From CAZMSQ01 sp964569025 (GTDB taxonomy: Bacteria > Bacteroidota > Bacteroidia > Chitinophagales > Saprospiraceae), in assembly GCA_964569025.1 (NCBI GenBank), contig CAZMSQ010000013.1:1-61819 (forward strand): a stretch of 61,819 nt of DNA, written 5' to 3'. Positions 35,928 to 44,866 of this stretch are shown here, in pieces. The notes under the pieces were generated by a model. That model made no database searches and was not told the DNA's origin. It saw only the letters and a program-made list of their open reading frames with translations. Each line of letters starts with the position of its first letter. Positions within the stretch are counted from its first letter, which is position 1. The position numbers and the translations under genes are program-made.

Positions 35928-36911
35928 ATGGCGCGGGAAAAGTTCATCTACAACACACAAACCCTGAGGTACGAGAAAGTGAGGGAACCTCTCAGGTATA
36001 AAATCCTGAAAGTGTTCGGGTTCATTTGTGTTGTGCTTGTGACAGCTGTCTTGCTTGTCCTGACAATCGGTAAGTATATCCCGTCTCCTCTTGAGCAGAA
36101 ACTGGCTCGTGAGCTCGAGCAAATGCGGCACAAGTACCAGTCTATCAACCAGCAACTGGTTGTAATGGAAAAAGTGGTAGAGAACCTTCAGGAACGCGAT
36201 GCCAGTGTGCACCGTATGATGTTCGGGATGGATCCAATAGACGAATCTGTCTGGCAAGGCGGTGTCGGTGGTCACGACCCCTACAGCGACCTCACAAGCT
36301 ATCAAGGAACCGGCGACATCCTGAAGTCTACCCAGCAGCGCGTGGAAAGCCTGAAAAGAAGGATTACCCTCCAATCAGAATCGCTTGATACCATTACCAG
36401 TATGGCAAGAGACAGGGAGCGAATGTTCGCATCCATTCCGTCTATAAAGCCAGTTCGAAGCGATAAGCTGAAACGCAGAATTAACTTACTGTCGGGCTTC
36501 GGTATGCGCATCCACCCCATTCATAAAGTTCCCCTTTTCCACAAAGGAATCGACTTTACTTCTCCAGTTGGCACTCCAGTCTATGCAACCGGAGATGGTA
36601 CTGTCGTCAGAGTTGAATACAAAAAAACAGGGTACGGATACAACATCATCGTTGACCATGGGTATGGCTATCAAACTTTGTATGCACACCTGAGCAAAAT
36701 TTTGGTCAAAAAGGGTGAAAAAATTACCAAGGGCCACATGATAGGTAAGGTCGGAAATACTGGCTCATCAACTGCTCCGCACCTCCACTATGAGGTTCAC
36801 CTCAACGGCAGGGCAGTCAATCCCATCAACCATTGCCTCGACGACCTCTCTCCGGAAGAATATCAAATGCTCGTAGAGCTTGCAGACACTCCCAATCAGT
36901 CGTTTGATTAA
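35928..36911 (+). CDS. M23 family peptidoglycan endopeptidase
   Basis: 327 aa. A single membrane anchor (ILKVFGFICVVLVTAVLLVLTI, about 26-47) is followed by a coiled coil (about 52-90 and 125-165) and a C-terminal LytM/M23 domain. The zinc ligands are visible in HKGIDFTSPVGTPV (His and Asp) and in HLHYEVHLNG (His-x-His), with TLYAHLS between them. It cuts peptide cross-links in peptidoglycan during growth or division. Divergent from alaS. Confidence 0.93.
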   Translation: MAREKFIYNTQTLRYEKVREPLRYKILKVFGFICVVLVTAVLLVLTIGKYIPSPLEQKLARELEQMRHKYQSINQQLVVMEKVVENLQERDASVHRMMFGMDPIDESVWQGGVGGHDPYSDLTSYQGTGDILKSTQQRVESLKRRITLQSESLDTITSMARDRERMFASIPSIKPVRSDKLKRRINLLSGFGMRIHPIHKVPLFHKGIDFTSPVGTPVYATGDGTVVRVEYKKTGYGYNIIVDHGYGYQTLYAHLSKILVKKGEKITKGHMIGKVGNTGSSTAPHLHYEVHLNGRAVNPINHCLDDLSPEEYQMLVELADTPNQSFD

Positions 36912-36954
36912 AACAACTGACTGATCTTTGTGGGGCTGTTCAGAACTCTTCACT

Positions 36955-37002
36955 CGCGGAGACCCGGTCGGACTGCTATAGCGGTCCGACCGGGTCTCCG
37001 CG
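36955..37002. repeat. GC-rich palindromic dispersed repeat, copy 1
   Basis: A 19-base perfect inverted repeat (36955-36973 with 36984-37002, core ACCCGGTCGGAC) surrounds TGCTATAGCG, which extends the pairing to about 22 base pairs with a TATA loop. A second element with the same core and the same following ACGCATGG-type tail lies at 49074-49128. It is in an intergenic space, 28 bases before the DUF3667-type gene. There is no T run, so it is not a classical terminator. Confidence 0.9.
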
Positions 37003-37029
37003 ATAACGCATGGTTGCGGAAGGAAAGAT

Positions 37030-38130
37030 ATGAACCCTGAAAATACATGTCCGAATTGCTCATATGTTATCCGGGACGACCAGCACTTTTGCCCGTCTTG
37101 CGGACAAAAATCGCCGACTCGCCTCCCATCGGTGTATGAATTGGTGAGTGATTTCTTCTCCAGTTTATTCAACCTCGAGTTTGCAGTTTTTGCCAGCGCC
37201 TTTCAGCTCCTGATCCCCGGACAGTTGTCGATTGAGTACATTCGGGGGCGCCGCAAACGCTATCTCTCTCCGATTCGGTTTTTCCTCCTTTCGCTGATTA
37301 TTCTGCTGGCTGTCATTCATCTTCAGATCCGGAGTGAGGCATTTGTCATCGGAGGCCATGCCCGTGATAAAGCGTTGAAAAGAGCAGGTGCGGAGCAGGT
37401 ATTCGAGCATTTTCAAATAGCTCGAGATCGTGCTGAAGAGGTGTTTCCGGATCAACTGCCCGCTCAAATTGCGGACAGTCTCGAAGTCTGGATGGTACCT
37501 GAAGAGTTCAATCAGGACAGTGTTAATTTATCCATTGGATTATTTGGCGAGGAGGGAATGGATTTGGATATTCGGAATGGGGAACGAGGAGAGGACGGAG
37601 CTGAAGGAGATGGATTTCGGATTAGGGATTTACTGATTCTAGAGCCGGATAGTGTGCTGAGTGTGTATGAGGTAAAAGGATACTGGGCCAGAAGGGCTGT
37701 TCGGCAACTGGTGCGGGTCGTGCAGGAAAGTGAGAGGCTTCCCGCCTTTTTTGTGGAAAAGGCACTGTGGATGGTTTTTCTATTGATTCCGCTGTTTGCG
37801 GCGTGGCAGACACTTATGTACCTGCGATCGGGCCGGATGTATATTGAGCATCTCGTATTCCTGTTTCATACCCATGCGTTTCTGTTTCTGATGGTGAGTC
37901 TTCTGCTCGCAATTATCGGGTTGTCGGCAGAGGGCTCATGGATTCAAAGCCGCGGGGTTTGGGTGGGAATTTTTGGAATGGGGCTTTATATCTTGGTGGG
38001 GCTCATCCGGTATTACAGGCAGAACTGGATTGTGACTCTGATAAAGGGTTTGGTGGGCGCCATGGTCTATGCGATCTTGTCAGGCCTTGTTATGGCCCTT
38101 TCAATGGTGGTCAGTTTCCTTCTTTTTTAG
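37030..38130 (+). CDS. DUF3667-type membrane protein with N-terminal zinc ribbon
   Basis: 366 aa. A CPNC...CPSCG zinc ribbon (residues 7-27) precedes a region VYELVSDFFSSLFNLE typical of the DUF3667 family, an amphipathic SPIRFFLLSLIILLAVIHL helix, a charged soluble middle part (about 110-235) rich in Glu/Gly, and four C-terminal membrane helices. No biochemical function is known for the family. It follows the palindromic repeat and converges with the kinase gene, three bases apart. Confidence 0.8.
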   Translation: MNPENTCPNCSYVIRDDQHFCPSCGQKSPTRLPSVYELVSDFFSSLFNLEFAVFASAFQLLIPGQLSIEYIRGRRKRYLSPIRFFLLSLIILLAVIHLQIRSEAFVIGGHARDKALKRAGAEQVFEHFQIARDRAEEVFPDQLPAQIADSLEVWMVPEEFNQDSVNLSIGLFGEEGMDLDIRNGERGEDGAEGDGFRIRDLLILEPDSVLSVYEVKGYWARRAVRQLVRVVQESERLPAFFVEKALWMVFLLIPLFAAWQTLMYLRSGRMYIEHLVFLFHTHAFLFLMVSLLLAIIGLSAEGSWIQSRGVWVGIFGMGLYILVGLIRYYRQNWIVTLIKGLVGAMVYAILSGLVMALSMVVSFLLF

Positions 38131-38133
38131 CAT

Positions 38134-41100
38134 TCACCTCGAGAGTACGGGCATCTCCGGGATGAGGGGGAGTTCGACGAAAAATGTGGTTCCGTTGGGA
38201 CCGGTTTCAAAGTAGATGTTGCCATTTGCATTTCTGATGATGTTGTTGCAAATGGCAAGTCCGAGGCCGGTACCTGACCCTTTTGTGGTGAAATTAGGCT
38301 GGAAGACCCTTTGTTGGATATCTTGCGGAATTCCAGCACCATTGTCTCTGACCCGGATGATGGCTTTCCCTTCTTTTTTCCTCAGGGTGACGTCAAGGTG
38401 ACCTTCCCGGCCTTCCTGAATGGCCTCTTGCCCGTTTTTCAGCAGATTATTCAGCACGCTGGTCAATTGGTGTCTGTCTGCAAGGACAAAGACGGGTTCG
38501 GTAGGGATGGAGAGGGAAATAGCGACCCCTTTCTCGTTCTTTTCAAAGAGTTCGGTGCAGGAGGTGACCAACTGATTGAGCTCGAGTCGCTCATTTTTGG
38601 CTTTCGGCATTTTGGCAAATGAGGAAAACTCAGAGGCAATTTTAGAGAGATTTTCTATTTGCTCCATAAGCGTGCTACTGACCCGGGCAATCATATCCTC
38701 GATGTTGTCGGGTTTATTTTTCAAGGCGTGGGTGAGGTACTGAATGCTGAGTTTCATCGGGGTCAGTGGGTTTTTTATTTCATGAGCCACCTGCTTTGCC
38801 ATTTCCCGCCAGGCAGACTCTCTTTCAGATTGGGCAAGCCGCCGTGCACTGCGGTCGAGTTCTTCCGACATCTGGTTGTAGACTCTGACCAGCTCACTGA
38901 GCTCTTCATCAACACGTGCTTCCAGACGTTCGTTAGGGCTGTCCAGACTAAAGTTTCGAAATTTTTCACTGATACGAACCACTCCTCTGGTTGTGGAATT
39001 TGCGATAAGAATGGAGACAATAATGGCCAGAATGACACAAGAAACATACACATAGAGGAGGTCATCCATAAAAAGGGTGACATCATTCTGCAGATCGCGA
39101 TCTCGAGAATAAAAGGGCAGGGCGATATATGCGAGCGTCGCTTCGCCTTCTGCTCCGGACACAGTAAGCGGAAAATAGCTCGTTCGAAATTGCAGTTTGC
39201 CTATTTGTTCTTCTGCGGCATAGCTCTCGGCATCGAGGTAGTACAGTGCATGATAGGCGGCAGGGTTCATGTATCTGGACTGAATTCCGCGTTTAAAGAA
39301 GTCATCTTCTGATGACCTGATTAACTGACCGTTTTTATTGTAGAGATTGATATCAATTCTGTGGATTACGGCAAGATCGTCAATCATTTCTGAGTAGCTT
39401 TCTGGCGGAGACTCAGAGCTGACGTCAAGCAAATCCAGTTCATGGCGGGCATCGGAAAGGATAGCCTGTGTCTTTCTGTCCAGGCGCCTCTGGTGATACT
39501 CTGCAGATGACTGCCGAAAATATTCGATGGTAACCACAGCAGTGGTAAAGAAAAAGGCCACAGTCAGTGCAAAGATGGCGAACTGTATCCGTTTTCTGAG
39601 AGATGGTTTTCCGTTGACTGAGAGATTGAGAGTGTTTGGGAGGATTTCAATGAGCGGATTAAGAATGGCCAGAAGTAGCACAAAAACGATAAAGAGACCA
39701 AAGAACAGGCAAAAGAATTCAAAGAATTTCGTGACTGGCCAGGCAGGGTTTTCAATTACGGCAATGGCCTGTCCGGGAGAGTGGTACGCGAGCCAAGTGT
39801 ATGAGCCCTTCACAATTTTGAGAAACGTCCCCGGGGCAATGTCCATTTCCTTGAGCGACAATGAGAATCCGCCTGACCGGTCAATCAACGTTTTCGATTC
39901 AGCATCAAACAAACCGAACGCATAGTCCTCAGGTAGGCCTTTGAAAGGCTTTTCGATGAGGAGCTCCCAGTAAACATCCGACCGTTCTTTCCGGCTACGG
40001 TGGAAGGTGAGGACAAGTCTGGAGGAAGAAGAGTCACGTTCTTGAATTCCGAAGTCGACTACATACATCGGCCGATGGAGCGGGTCTTTACCGGCATAGA
40101 TCATCGGGGTAACCTGGATTCGGTTTTTGATGCCGGAATCCAGTCGTTTTCGGTTTACATGCCGATGCCTGATGAAGATAGGCTGACCGGAATACGAAAA
40201 CCCAAATGCATTGAATGTGTAGTTGTAATGCAGGTAATTTTCTGCTGCTATGACCTTCGACAATGCTTTTTGAATGCGGGTCTCATCGATAAACCCAGTA
40301 GAGTCGGGTTGGTGCATGAGGGCCATAAAGGCTGAATCCGTACCAATAACCTGTGAGATTCTCTCGAGGGCGAATTCTGCGTCATGGTCGGTGAGGTCTG
40401 CCAGTTCTTTGACATATTCTTTTTTGTCAATCAGGTCTTTCTGGCCAACATACTGATGCAGGAGAAGAGCCGGTATGGCTGACAAGATGGCAATCCATAT
40501 CATGAACCAGACAAACCCTTGCCGGCGTTCGTGTTCGAACGTTTCAAATGCGGCCAGTATGCCCAGACCTAAACCGATTATCAGAAGTGGATGGAGCGTC
40601 AGGTTGAGCAGCACTGCCTGAATCGGCCATCCTATCAGCGCAGCCAGCGCTAAGAGGGGAAGTCTTTGTGCAAGGGGCAGTTCGGTAGCCAGTACATCTT
40701 TCATCCTGTGATGGCTGAACAGATAAATTGAGATCATCAGCAGGATAATACTGATTACAGCAACCCACGCCTGGGGGGAGAAATCAAAAAGGCTTGGGGT
40801 GTTGAACGCAATGGGCGTATTCATAACCAGTTGCTGAATCAACCCGCAGATGAACAAGACCCAGAGCACAATAATCAGATAGGTAGACCCTGCATACATC
40901 ATTCGCACCTTGTGAGGGGCTGTATTCAGTGGCTGCGGACGCACCTGTCTGGTCATGAAGAAGAGAATCCAGAGGAGGATGAATACATTGATCAGAAAGT
41001 CTCCCAGTGTCGGGCTAAACGGGATGCCGACAGGGATGTCGAAAAGGGGCAGTTGGTGAATGCCAGCTCCCGCTTCAAGCCCAAGCGTAAATGCGCGGAT

Positions 41101-41877
41101 GCCGATGAAAAGAGCAATAAGAAAGGCTGTGCCCATCCAGAGTCGAAAGCGTTGTGCAAGGTAGCGAGCAATCTGTTGCAGGGCGACACCAAGGCTGATA
41201 AATGCTGCGGTAAAAAGCAGGACGCTGATTGCCAGAAGGGTGGAGGGTTGCTCGTCGTCTTGAAGCAGAAAAAAAAGGGGATTTGTATTTCCGGCGTGAA
41301 CGGGTGTACCTGGTGGAACGGCTGAAATAAGGAGGTTTCCCGGGAGTTTGACTGGAGCGGGAAACTTCTGTTGCAGATATTGCCGCTTTATCGGGAAGTG
41401 ATGCTTGATAGGAAGAATGGCACAGAGCCAGACCTTCCGATCAGGCCAGTTGTCGGCGGGGCTGACGAAAACCAGATATTCGCCGTTGGCCTCGCGATGA
41501 AAAAAAGTGGTGTCCTGACGAAGTGATTCACCCCATGCTGCCCGGGGGAGGACCGTATTGTCAGACCAGAACAAGAGTTGCTCACCTCTGAAAATAGCGA
41601 TGTTAAACGGGAGGCCATTGAGATGCTCAATAAATGCCTGCCGACGCAGATAGTCAACCCCCATGCCAGTCGTGTCGCGGAAGAAGAGTAATTCCTGAAG
41701 GCGGTCTCGCTTCAGGAAGAGGGTCCGAATGTCTTTTTCCTGATCGAGAATATACGATTCGAGCTGACTGGCATAGCTTTCCTCCATTGACCGACGCTCG
41801 AAATGGCGGTGCACCCCCACCGCAGTGACGAACAAGACAATGGTCAGAAATATGGAAATGGCGGTGGTGCGATTCAT
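38134..41877 (-). CDS. Large NtrY-like membrane sensor histidine kinase
   Basis: About 1247 aa from ATG 41877; another start at 41916 adds 13 residues. It has a very long N-terminal sensor part with many membrane helices: one at the N-terminus, a soluble region of about 150 residues, a group of seven or more helices, a second soluble domain, a further helix near 710-740 and one before HAMP. HAMP (STTRGVVRISEKF) leads into HisKA with phospho-acceptor His in HEIKNPLTP (near residue 1032) and HATPase_c (NNLLKNGQEAI, DNGAGIP, GSGTGLGLAI). No response regulator is nearby, so it is an orphan kinase. The signal sensed is unknown. Confidence 0.88.
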   Translation of the reverse strand: MNRTTAISIFLTIVLFVTAVGVHRHFERRSMEESYASQLESYILDQEKDIRTLFLKRDRLQELLFFRDTTGMGVDYLRRQAFIEHLNGLPFNIAIFRGEQLLFWSDNTVLPRAAWGESLRQDTTFFHREANGEYLVFVSPADNWPDRKVWLCAILPIKHHFPIKRQYLQQKFPAPVKLPGNLLISAVPPGTPVHAGNTNPLFFLLQDDEQPSTLLAISVLLFTAAFISLGVALQQIARYLAQRFRLWMGTAFLIALFIGIRAFTLGLEAGAGIHQLPLFDIPVGIPFSPTLGDFLINVFILLWILFFMTRQVRPQPLNTAPHKVRMMYAGSTYLIIVLWVLFICGLIQQLVMNTPIAFNTPSLFDFSPQAWVAVISIILLMISIYLFSHHRMKDVLATELPLAQRLPLLALAALIGWPIQAVLLNLTLHPLLIIGLGLGILAAFETFEHERRQGFVWFMIWIAILSAIPALLLHQYVGQKDLIDKKEYVKELADLTDHDAEFALERISQVIGTDSAFMALMHQPDSTGFIDETRIQKALSKVIAAENYLHYNYTFNAFGFSYSGQPIFIRHRHVNRKRLDSGIKNRIQVTPMIYAGKDPLHRPMYVVDFGIQERDSSSSRLVLTFHRSRKERSDVYWELLIEKPFKGLPEDYAFGLFDAESKTLIDRSGGFSLSLKEMDIAPGTFLKIVKGSYTWLAYHSPGQAIAVIENPAWPVTKFFEFFCLFFGLFIVFVLLLAILNPLIEILPNTLNLSVNGKPSLRKRIQFAIFALTVAFFFTTAVVTIEYFRQSSAEYHQRRLDRKTQAILSDARHELDLLDVSSESPPESYSEMIDDLAVIHRIDINLYNKNGQLIRSSEDDFFKRGIQSRYMNPAAYHALYYLDAESYAAEEQIGKLQFRTSYFPLTVSGAEGEATLAYIALPFYSRDRDLQNDVTLFMDDLLYVYVSCVILAIIVSILIANSTTRGVVRISEKFRNFSLDSPNERLEARVDEELSELVRVYNQMSEELDRSARRLAQSERESAWREMAKQVAHEIKNPLTPMKLSIQYLTHALKNKPDNIEDMIARVSSTLMEQIENLSKIASEFSSFAKMPKAKNERLELNQLVTSCTELFEKNEKGVAISLSIPTEPVFVLADRHQLTSVLNNLLKNGQEAIQEGREGHLDVTLRKKEGKAIIRVRDNGAGIPQDIQQRVFQPNFTTKGSGTGLGLAICNNIIRNANGNIYFETGPNGTTFFVELPLIPEMPVLSR

Positions 41878-41996
41878 CGTGGCTGAGAAAGCGTCAACCC
41901 CCTCTGTTTTCGTCAAACATAAATAAAGTTAAGGAATAATTTGTTTGACCCCTCCGGTATTTTGAACTTTAGGAGGCGAATCAACTCATCCATAAC

Positions 41997-43529
41997 ATGG
42001 CATCATCAGATTATGTGTCGGCTACAACCGCCTTGCTAATTCTTTTCGGAGCAGCGATTTTGTTTTTCGTCATTCGCGGAGCCCTTCAAACCCGGTCTAT
42101 TTCGGATTATGCGGTCGGGACGGTGCGCTTTTCACCAATTACAGTCGGCCTTTCCCTTGCGGCATCGATTACCAGTGCCGCTACATTTATCATCAATCCG
42201 GGATTTATTGCCATCTATGGCCTGAGTGGAGTTTTGGCAATGGGCATCTTGTTACCAATTGGTGTTTTTATCTCTCTGGTGATTCTTACGCGAAATTTCC
42301 GGACTCATGGCACATCTGTAAAGGCTCTGACCATGGCCCAGTGGATTGGTAAACGCTACGGCAGTCGTGGGTATGCCCTATTCTTCGCATTTCTTTCTCT
42401 TCTCCTTCTGACTTTCATTGTGCTGATTTGTGTGGGCATGACCAAGGTGTTGTCGAAAGCTTTAAATGCGGAGGAGCTTCCTGTTTTGATTGGCCTTGTG
42501 GTATTTATCTTCGGGTACATGATGTTTGGAGGGGCCAACTCGATGGTTTACACAAATACCATTCAAGCCTCACTCATGCTCGTTGTGGCTTTTATTCTTT
42601 TGGGCTCAGGGTATGAGCATTTCAGTGAAGGGGTGCAAGGGTTTGTGGACCGGCTTGGGGCCATCGACCCCTTGCTGATTGGTGCGACCAATCCAGAAAG
42701 CTTTCTCTTTCGAGATGCTTTCGAAATAGGATTTTGCTCACTGGTCATCGGGGTTGCTATTGTGTGTCAGCCACACATTCTCACAAAGTCCCTCCTCCTC
42801 AAAGACGACCGGGATGTCAATCGGTATCTGATTACTGGAATTGCAGTAGAGGCCATATTTTTTTTGGTGGTGATTGTCGGGTTATATGCCAGGCTTGAGT
42901 TTCCTGACTTGCAAGTCAGCGGTCAGCCACTGAAAATGGATGGGATCATTCCGGCGTATGTGGTTTCCGAATTTCCCGTTTATATCGGTTTGGTTGTAAT
43001 CTTAGGATTGCTTTCTGCCGGATTGTCGACTCTGGAAGGACTCATTCAATCTCTCTCGACCACGGTAACATCCGACATTATTGAGCCACTCGCCGGAAAG
43101 TGGCTCGGTGCAGCAGATAGTCGGGCAAAGAGATTGGTACACATCAATAAAATCGTAATCGGGCTGTTGGGTGTTTCGGCAGTCTTATTGTCATATGACC
43201 AGTTGGTTGACCCGGATCTGAGCGTAGGTATTTTTGCTCAAAACGGGGTGTACGGTTACTTTTCAGCTGCTTTCGTTCCGGTTTTGTTTGGGGTTTTCCT
43301 GCGTGACGTACCCCGCGCCGCGCCGGTTGCTGCCTCAGTGGTGGCCGTGATAGTGCATTTTGGCGTGTATTATGGCCGCATTGGAAAATACATGCAGGCA
43401 GATGTGCAAAACCCGGCCGTGTCGGCAACATTTGCCATTCTCGCTTCTCTTTTCACGGGGCTGCTTATAGTCCTGTGGTGGAAGCAACAGAGAGGAACAC
43501 AACCTAAACGGCCCATCAGCGCGGCATGA
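41997..43529 (+). CDS. Sodium:solute symporter (SSS family)
   Basis: 510 aa with about thirteen hydrophobic helices. The family signature region is seen in TSAATFIINPGFIAIYG and in GLLSAGLSTLEGLIQSLSTTV. It transports a small solute with sodium across the inner membrane; the substrate (acetate, proline or another organic acid) cannot be fixed. Its stop overlaps by four bases with the ATG of the hydrolase remnant, and the KAS III-like and acyl-CoA ligase genes follow on the same strand, so it may feed an acyl substrate into that cluster. Its start, ATGGCATCATCA, follows GGAGGCG at 41972. Confidence 0.88.
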   Translation: MASSDYVSATTALLILFGAAILFFVIRGALQTRSISDYAVGTVRFSPITVGLSLAASITSAATFIINPGFIAIYGLSGVLAMGILLPIGVFISLVILTRNFRTHGTSVKALTMAQWIGKRYGSRGYALFFAFLSLLLLTFIVLICVGMTKVLSKALNAEELPVLIGLVVFIFGYMMFGGANSMVYTNTIQASLMLVVAFILLGSGYEHFSEGVQGFVDRLGAIDPLLIGATNPESFLFRDAFEIGFCSLVIGVAIVCQPHILTKSLLLKDDRDVNRYLITGIAVEAIFFLVVIVGLYARLEFPDLQVSGQPLKMDGIIPAYVVSEFPVYIGLVVILGLLSAGLSTLEGLIQSLSTTVTSDIIEPLAGKWLGAADSRAKRLVHINKIVIGLLGVSAVLLSYDQLVDPDLSVGIFAQNGVYGYFSAAFVPVLFGVFLRDVPRAAPVAASVVAVIVHFGVYYGRIGKYMQADVQNPAVSATFAILASLFTGLLIVLWWKQQRGTQPKRPISAA

Positions 43530-43738
43530 TGCATCAAAATCCACCTGGTTTTTCTACTTATACCCTGACATCGCGGCAGGGTATTGAGATTGCGTATACG
43601 GATGAGGGCTCCGGACCGGTCAGTTTGCTGCTTGCTCCTTCCGGCCGTTTGGCCCTTTTGCCAAGATGTGGGCATATGTTTCAGTGGGAATGCAGTGAAG
43701 CAGTTGCTGCCCAAATCAGGCAGTTCGTACTGGGTTAA
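43526..43738 (+). pseudogene. Internally deleted alpha/beta-hydrolase remnant
   Basis: The 70-aa frame joins two recognisable ends. Residues 1-36 look like the first strands of an alpha/beta-hydrolase (LTSRQGIEIAYTDEGSGPVS). Residues 37-70 look like its C-terminus with the catalytic His (LALLPRCGHMFQWE, then a final amphipathic helix). The roughly 190 residues that should lie between, with nucleophile and acid, are missing, and the join stays in frame near 43632-43645. It overlaps the symporter stop by four bases (ATGA), showing the ancestral gene was translationally coupled. An assembly deletion is an alternative to a real one. Confidence 0.7.
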
Positions 43739-43831
43739 AGTACCTCATTCTTCTTCATCAGATATGACTTTTGCCCTTTCTAAAATCATCTTGAGGTGCT
43801 ATCTTTCCGATCAGAGCCAAAGAAGAAATCC

Positions 43832-44821
43832 ATGAAGAATGCGGTGATGAAAGCCTGTGGAATGGCAGTCCCTCAAAGGGTGGTGACCAATACGTGGATG
43901 AACGACCAGTTGGGCGAAGATGTAGACACGTGGCTTCGGGAACATGTCGAGATCTATGAGCGAAGGTGGCTGGGCAAAGGGGAGTCGACCGCAGATCTCT
44001 GCGTGGCCGCTGCCAGGCAAACCTTGGAAAAGGCCGGCGTAAGGGCGGAGCAACTTGACCTGATTATCATTGCAACCGATACCCCTGAGTATATCTCTCC
44101 GTCCACAGCCTCTGTGGTTCAGGATCGGCTTGGTGCATCTCGTGCAGGGACATTTGATCTGAACACTGCGTGTGCAGGATTTGTCACAGCGCTGGATGTG
44201 GGTGCTAAGTATATCATTGCAGATGACCAGTACACGAATGTCTTGATTGTTGGGGCATATGGAATGAGCAAATATTTGAATCTTCAAGACAAGAAAACAG
44301 TAACACTCTTTGGTGATGGAGCTGGCGCAGCACTGTTATGTCGCTCAAGCTCAGAAGATCGGGGATTTATGGTCAGTGAGCTGCAAACGCAAGGCCAATA
44401 CAGCTCCTGGATGGGCATCTATGCCGGGGGTACCCGTGAGCCAATTACGCCGGAGGCCATTGAAGGCCACCGCCATCAGTTGCAGTTTGTCAAGAAATTT
44501 CCTCCTGAACTGAACCCTGAGCAGTGGAGTGCAGCCACCCTGAGACTTTGTGAGCGGGCTGGTGTGACGCCCAATGACATTGACCAGTTTTTTATCACAC
44601 AGATTAATGTCAACAGCATCCGTCAAACAATGGACATTCTCCATCAACCACATACAAAAGCCCATACCATCATGCACAGGTATGGATATACTGGGTCTGC
44701 CTGTATTCCAATGGCCCTGAATGACGCCTTTGAAAAGGGCATCGTCAGGCCTGGCAACTTAGTCGCATTTTTGGGTTCCGGGGGTGGGCTCGCCTTTGCA
44801 TCGGCTTTATTTCGGTTATAA
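43832..44821 (+). CDS. KAS III-like ketoacyl synthase with altered active site
   Basis: 329 aa from ATG 43832; a GTG at 43796 is possible but adds a non-family extension. The thiolase-fold KAS III pattern is clear, with Cys114 in NTACAGF and LGSGGGLAFASALFRL at the C-terminus. At the His position of FabH (PHQAN) the sequence reads ITQIN (Thr256). At the Asn position (GNTSAAS) it reads GYTGSAC (Tyr286). A decarboxylating FabH reaction therefore seems unlikely; acyl transfer, hydrolysis or another condensation is possible. It is followed by an acyl-CoA ligase after 45 bases. Confidence 0.85.
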   Translation: MKNAVMKACGMAVPQRVVTNTWMNDQLGEDVDTWLREHVEIYERRWLGKGESTADLCVAAARQTLEKAGVRAEQLDLIIIATDTPEYISPSTASVVQDRLGASRAGTFDLNTACAGFVTALDVGAKYIIADDQYTNVLIVGAYGMSKYLNLQDKKTVTLFGDGAGAALLCRSSSEDRGFMVSELQTQGQYSSWMGIYAGGTREPITPEAIEGHRHQLQFVKKFPPELNPEQWSAATLRLCERAGVTPNDIDQFFITQINVNSIRQTMDILHQPHTKAHTIMHRYGYTGSACIPMALNDAFEKGIVRPGNLVAFLGSGGGLAFASALFRL

Positions 44822-44866
44822 TAGGGAAGAAGGTGATATTTTATCTGCCCAAAAAATACACAGATT

